Below, piece after piece: positions 32,579-34,852 of a stretch of DNA of 34,852 nucleotides (position 1 is the first letter of the stretch; each line of letters begins with the position of its first letter). Position numbers and translations under genes: made by a program. The stretch is from an uncultured Eubacteriales bacterium (GTDB lineage: Bacteria; Bacillota; Clostridia; Peptostreptococcales; Anaerovoracaceae): NCBI GenBank assembly GCA_900318155.1, contig ONJN01000089.1:1-34852 (forward strand). The letters run 5' to 3'. Below the pieces are notes generated by a model, which was given only the letters and a program-made list of their open reading frames with translations, did not search any database and was not told where the DNA came from.

Positions 32579-33520
32579 TCAGAAGATCCCCATTGTCCTG
32601 AACAGAAACAGCCAGAAAAACAAGGTAAAAACCGATAAAGCTGAGGAAAAAATCACAATATTTCCCGCCAGTTCGCCGTCCGCGTCCATCGCTTCCGACA
32701 TCGTAAAAGATGACAGCGCAGCAGGCGCCGCGAATACAATGAGCAGAATAACAAACTCATACCCGCGAAAACCGGTCAGCGCTGAAATCGTCAGTCCGAT
32801 GCACGGTGTCAGTAGAAGCCGTATGAACACACCGGCAAACAACTGTCTCCCACTGTCCGAAACACTTTCAAACCGGAAAGAAGCGCCGAGGATGACCAGC
32901 GCGATCGGCGTACAGGCTTCCCCCATGCTTCTGACCGGCTGTTCAATAACAAACGGCAGTTTGATATGAAGCGCAGAGACAATAATCCCGGCAGCGGCAC
33001 CCAGAATGATCGGATTACGCGCCAGACCTTTCAGGATCCTGACCGGATCGACTTTGCTCCCCCGGAAGACTTCCAGAATAATGACGGCAAGAATATTATA
33101 AATTGGAACAATCACAGCCAGAATGACCGTCGCCACGCCCACTTCTTTTTTTCCGTAAAGATTCGTGACGACCGGCAGGCCCATGATAATCAGATTTCCT
33201 CTGTATGCGGCCTGAACGAGCACACCCCGCCTGCGGTTATCCTTCTCCAGTTTCATAACGATCGGAATTGAAACTGAAAAGATTGCCAGCACCATCACAA
33301 CGGCAAAAAAAAGCAGTCGTTTATGAATGCTCCCGCCGAGCTCCGTCGAATAAATATTATTAAACATAAGCGGAGGGAAAAAAACATTATAGATAAACTG
33401 GTTGACTTTACGAACCTCACCCGGAAGCAGCAATTTCCCCTTTCTGACGCCCATTCCGACAGCGATCAGCAGAAACATCGGCAAAATCGCCCTGATGCAA
33501 ATATAAAAATTATTAAACAA
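32579..33520 (-). CDS. AEC family permease, second paralogue
   Basis: 313 aa, about ten hydrophobic segments; same family as the gene at 30346 but clearly diverged. YNVFFPPLMFNNIY and GNLIIMGLPVV in the N-half, and GEACTPIALVILGASF and APAALSSFTMSEAMDAD in the C-half are typical. Substrate unknown. The TTG start at 33520 follows AAAGGAG with 8-nt spacing. Its own promoter is at 33550-33577. Confidence 0.9.
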   Translation of the reverse strand: MFNNFYICIRAILPMFLLIAVGMGVRKGKLLLPGEVRKVNQFIYNVFFPPLMFNNIYSTELGGSIHKRLLFFAVVMVLAIFSVSIPIVMKLEKDNRRRGVLVQAAYRGNLIIMGLPVVTNLYGKKEVGVATVILAVIVPIYNILAVIILEVFRGSKVDPVRILKGLARNPIILGAAAGIIVSALHIKLPFVIEQPVRSMGEACTPIALVILGASFRFESVSDSGRQLFAGVFIRLLLTPCIGLTISALTGFRGYEFVILLIVFAAPAALSSFTMSEAMDADGELAGNIVIFSSALSVFTLFFWLFLFRTMGIF

Positions 33521-33549
33521 ACCCGGTCTCCTTTTATCCGTTTTCTATT

Positions 33550-33577
33550 ATTATAACGCAGAGATGCGGCTTAGCAA
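33550..33577 (-). promoter_or_regulatory. Promoter of the second AEC gene
   Basis: Minus strand TTGCTA (33577-33572), 16-bp spacer, TATAAT (33555-33550). The spacer contains a small CGCA-GAGA-TGCG inverted repeat. Confidence 0.65.
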
Positions 33578-33641
33578 CCTGATCATTTAAAAGCATTAAT
33601 AATATATGGCAGAATTATGAGTTTTTTTAATATTTTGTCAC

Positions 33642-33678
33642 TTAATGTATTGACATTAATACAATCCTGATGTATGAT
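33642..33678 (+). promoter_or_regulatory. Near-consensus promoter with palindromic operator
   Basis: TTGACA (33650-33655), 17-bp spacer, TATGAT (33673-33678). A perfect inverted repeat TTAATGT-ATTG-ACATTAA (33642-33659) covers the whole -35, a typical repressor site (MarR-like spacing, but the regulator is unknown). Transcription should start near 33685. Confidence 0.8.
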
Positions 33679-33711
33679 AACTATATCAAATAAAGAAAGG
33701 AGCTGGTACCA

Positions 33712-33780
33712 ATGGTAATCAAAGCAAAAGGACCGGGAGACATATCCGGGCGTGGTCTCAGTTCCGGGAGTTTCATATAG
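33712..33780 (+). CDS. 22-codon small ORF
   Basis: Begins MVIKAKGPGDISGRG and ends with GSFI and tandem stops TAG TAA. The ribosome binding site GAAAGGAG is optimally placed, about 8 nt before the ATG, and this is the first start codon of the transcript. The peptide is Gly/Ser-rich, not hydrophobic, and unlike known toxins or leader peptides; no run of one amino acid points to attenuation. It overlaps the GAGAC/GTCTC hairpin. Real translation is plausible, function unknown. Confidence 0.5.
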   Translation: MVIKAKGPGDISGRGLSSGSFI

Positions 33781-33885
33781 TAAAAGTCAGAGACTCAAAC
33801 AGTATTGTACTGATCAGGACGCGGACACCGAACCTGACGTAAATCTCTGACGGTTTACTCAAGAGGATTCCGGAAGGACGTGATC

Positions 33886-33996
33886 ATGCCCGAGGCGGCC
33901 GTTATCACACAATACTGCGGCATCTTAAAGGCGCGCACATATCTTTATCTGAAACAGGAATGTGACACGCCGAAAGACAGACCGACGTTTACATAG
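33886..33996 (+). CDS. 36-codon small ORF
   Basis: Begins MPEAAVITQYCGILKARTYL and ends DRPTFT. GGAAGG precedes the ATG by 8 nt, but the ATG lies inside the GTGAT/ATCAC hairpin, so translation may depend on RNA folding. Two Cys residues, no membrane segment. It could be chance. Confidence 0.35.
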   Translation: MPEAAVITQYCGILKARTYLYLKQECDTPKDRPTFT

Positions 33997-34075
33997 ATTA
34001 AATTCAATATTTATATAGATCGCTTAAATATGTTTTTCGGCTCCGAATTAAATATTGATTGATTTGTAAATTAAA

Positions 34076-34110
34076 CCGGCTGCCTGTTTTCAGCAGCCGG
34101 CTTTTTATTT
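34076..34110 (+). terminator. Terminator of the structured unit
   Basis: CCGGCTG, bulged C, CTG-TTTT-CAG, CAGCCGG (10 bp), followed by CTTTTTATTT. Also convergent with the 34160 gene. Confidence 0.9.
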
Positions 34111-34159
34111 ACTTCATGTTCCGATTCCCCGTCTTATTTAATCATTATTCCACTTGTCT

Positions 34160-34639
34160 TTATTCTGTTTCCATCCGTTTTTTCATGCTGCGGCAGCACT
34201 CCGCCTCCTCTCTGAAGCGGTTATCACCGCTCTGATTAAACAAATCGTCAAAGATCTTCTCTGCTTCTTCAATCATTTCAATATCACCGTCTGAAACATA
34301 TACTTCACTCCCGGCGATTCGGCGCAGCACAAAAGCGAGACATTCCCTGAGCTTACTCGAGTCCCCGTGATCCGCCATCGAACTCCGGATATCTTTCTCC
34401 AGATTTCTGTATGACTGGACCGCCTTTGTCTGTATCTGCCAGATTTTATGCGTGACTTCTGTGGTCCGCTCTTCGCAGGAATTTCTGAATGTACAGTATC
34501 CGCATATATCTCTTCCGTATTCCTGCCCGCAGTATTCTATCTTCAGAAGTTTACTGAGCATACTCAGTCCACTGTCTTCCAGCTTTCTGATGCGTTTGAA
34601 CCGCGACTCAAATGAAAACTCTCTCATGTTTTCTGTCAT
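34160..34639 (-). CDS. Cys-cluster hypothetical protein
   Basis: 159 aa, soluble, mainly helical and charged. Four cysteines at C37, C46, C49 and C55 (C-x8-C-x2-C-x5-C) followed by long helices with Glu/Arg and a second Cys pair near the end (ECCRSMKK). The spacing is close to the C-x6-C-x2-C-x5-C iron-sulfur loop of endonuclease III-type proteins, but no HhH motif is present; zinc is equally possible. ATG 34639 has GGGGGCG upstream; a second ATG four codons on is an alternative. Promoter at 34666-34695. Family not recognised. Confidence 0.75.
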   Translation of the reverse strand: MTENMREFSFESRFKRIRKLEDSGLSMLSKLLKIEYCGQEYGRDICGYCTFRNSCEERTTEVTHKIWQIQTKAVQSYRNLEKDIRSSMADHGDSSKLRECLAFVLRRIAGSEVYVSDGDIEMIEEAEKIFDDLFNQSGDNRFREEAECCRSMKKRMETE

Positions 34640-34665
34640 AATAATCGCCCCCGATCTTATTCTTT

Positions 34666-34695
34666 ATTTTAATATAAAATTATGCGAAGCGTCAA
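34666..34695 (-). promoter_or_regulatory. Promoter of the Cys-cluster gene
   Basis: Minus strand TTGACG (34695-34690), 18-bp spacer, TAAAAT (34671-34666). Confidence 0.7.
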
Positions 34696-34717
34696 ACAAA
34701 TGAACAGAAAAAGAAGC

Positions 34718-34745
34718 TAAAAAAGCATCTTTGTTAAGAAGATGT
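34718..34745 (-). terminator. Terminator of a transcript from beyond the window
   Basis: Minus strand CATCTT (34744-34739), 7-nt loop, AAGATG (34731-34726), then CTTTTTTAG. It closes a minus-strand unit whose gene must lie past 34852 or be an RNA. Confidence 0.65.
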
Positions 34746-34782
34746 CAATGATTCCACAAATTAGCATAACAGACGCCGGATA

Positions 34783-34852
34783 TCCCCCGCCTCTACGTTT
34801 TACGAAGGCGGCGGGTTCTGTCTTCGAACGTCGGTGGCGGGTATCAATCCCC
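34783..34852 (-). other. Hairpin-rich window edge, possible mobile-element end
   Basis: Minus strand: CCGCC, a 15-nt segment containing CGT-AAA-ACG, then GGCGGGGG, just upstream of the terminator. A short frame ending PATDVRRQNPPPS and a stop runs in from the edge. Subterminal hairpins after a gene end are seen in IS200/IS605-type elements, but no transposase sequence is visible here. Confidence 0.3.

Larger units (their letters stand above)
33685..34110 (+). ncRNA. Structured transcription unit of unknown class (about 425 nt)
   Basis: Bounded by a strong promoter and a strong terminator, with no ORF above 36 codons. Complementary segments on the plus strand: GAGAC 33737-33741 with GTCTC 33755-33759; GTCAGAGA 33786-33793 with TCTCTGAC 33844-33851; CAGTA/TACTG 33800-33812; TCAGG/CCTGA 33814-33837; GTAAA/TTTAC 33839-33858; GTGAT/ATCAC 33880-33908 enclosing GCC-CGA-GGC; CAGTATTGT 33800-33808 with ACAATACTG 33909-33917; TCAATATTTA/TAAATATTGA 34004-34058 enclosing TTCGG/CCGAA. 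TCTCTGAC lies in the loop of GTAAA/TTTAC, so a pseudoknot is possible. No match to tmRNA, RNase P RNA, 6S RNA, SRP RNA or a T-box is recognised. It carries two small ORFs, so it may be an mRNA with regulatory structure. Confidence 0.6.

Noticed and set aside
33714-33841. Third-frame open stretch across the structured unit that could be a frameshifted gene
   Set aside because: It has no start codon, ends at a TAA at 33839-33841, and resembles no protein family; the RNA-structure explanation accounts better for the region.

Overview
The window looks like the chromosome of a Gram-positive anaerobe of the class Clostridia, most likely Lachnospiraceae or a close relative. This is inferred from the gene set (tig-clpP-clpX-lon-ysxC synteny, a DUF5688-type protein, DUF1292, a DUF1461-type membrane protein, an AEC transporter pair, a clostridial-type Mrp), from strong AGGAGG-like ribosome binding sites with TTG starts, and from the Firmicutes-type LexA box. 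No rRNA, CRISPR array or complete insertion sequence is visible. Most genes are on the minus strand.

Layout. 1-900: the start of an exported protein and lgt (lipoprotein modification), minus strand. 1306-2904: a LexA-controlled error-prone polymerase cassette (Y-family polymerase plus a small coupled gene), plus strand. 2983-4292: two poorly characterised genes. 4680-15198: a long minus-strand block, read as tig, clpP, clpX, lon, ysxC, hpt, a DUF1461-type membrane protein, a PHP phosphoesterase and a beta-CASP metallo-beta-lactamase RNase. It joins protein folding, proteolysis, ribosome assembly, purine salvage and nucleic acid turnover, and is driven by a strong promoter at 15275-15303. 15521-17310: a CYTH phosphatase, tRNA-Pro(CGG), queT under a preQ1-I-like riboswitch, and tRNA-Leu(CAG). 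17475-21245: an FAD-dependent dehydrogenase, a DUF1292 protein and uvrC. 21384-25838: a penicillin-binding-protein-like pseudoenzyme, and divergent serC/serA (serine biosynthesis). 25944-29217: an NlpC/P60 cell-wall hydrolase, a diacylglycerol-kinase-like lipid kinase, the XTP/dITP pyrophosphatase and mntP. 29341-33520: an orphan DNA methyltransferase, two AEC permeases and an Mrp/NBP35 iron-sulfur carrier. 33521-34852: a strong promoter-to-terminator transcription unit with no long ORF, a Cys-cluster hypothetical gene, and an unexplained hairpin-rich window edge.

Most notable points. (1) A roughly 425-nt plus-strand unit at about 33642-34110 has a near-consensus promoter overlapped by a perfect palindrome, two tiny ORFs with good ribosome binding sites, many long complementary segments including alternative pairings, and a strong terminator; I recognise no known RNA family in it. 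(2) The D-Ala-D-Ala carboxypeptidase homologue at 21384-23363 appears to have lost all three catalytic motifs (SxxK, SxN, KTG). (3) An 88-bp intergenic repeat occurs twice (4396-4483 and 21269-21356). (4) hpt has its best Shine-Dalgarno sequence in front of an in-frame ATT codon. All motif positions and identities were worked out by eye; no database search was run.
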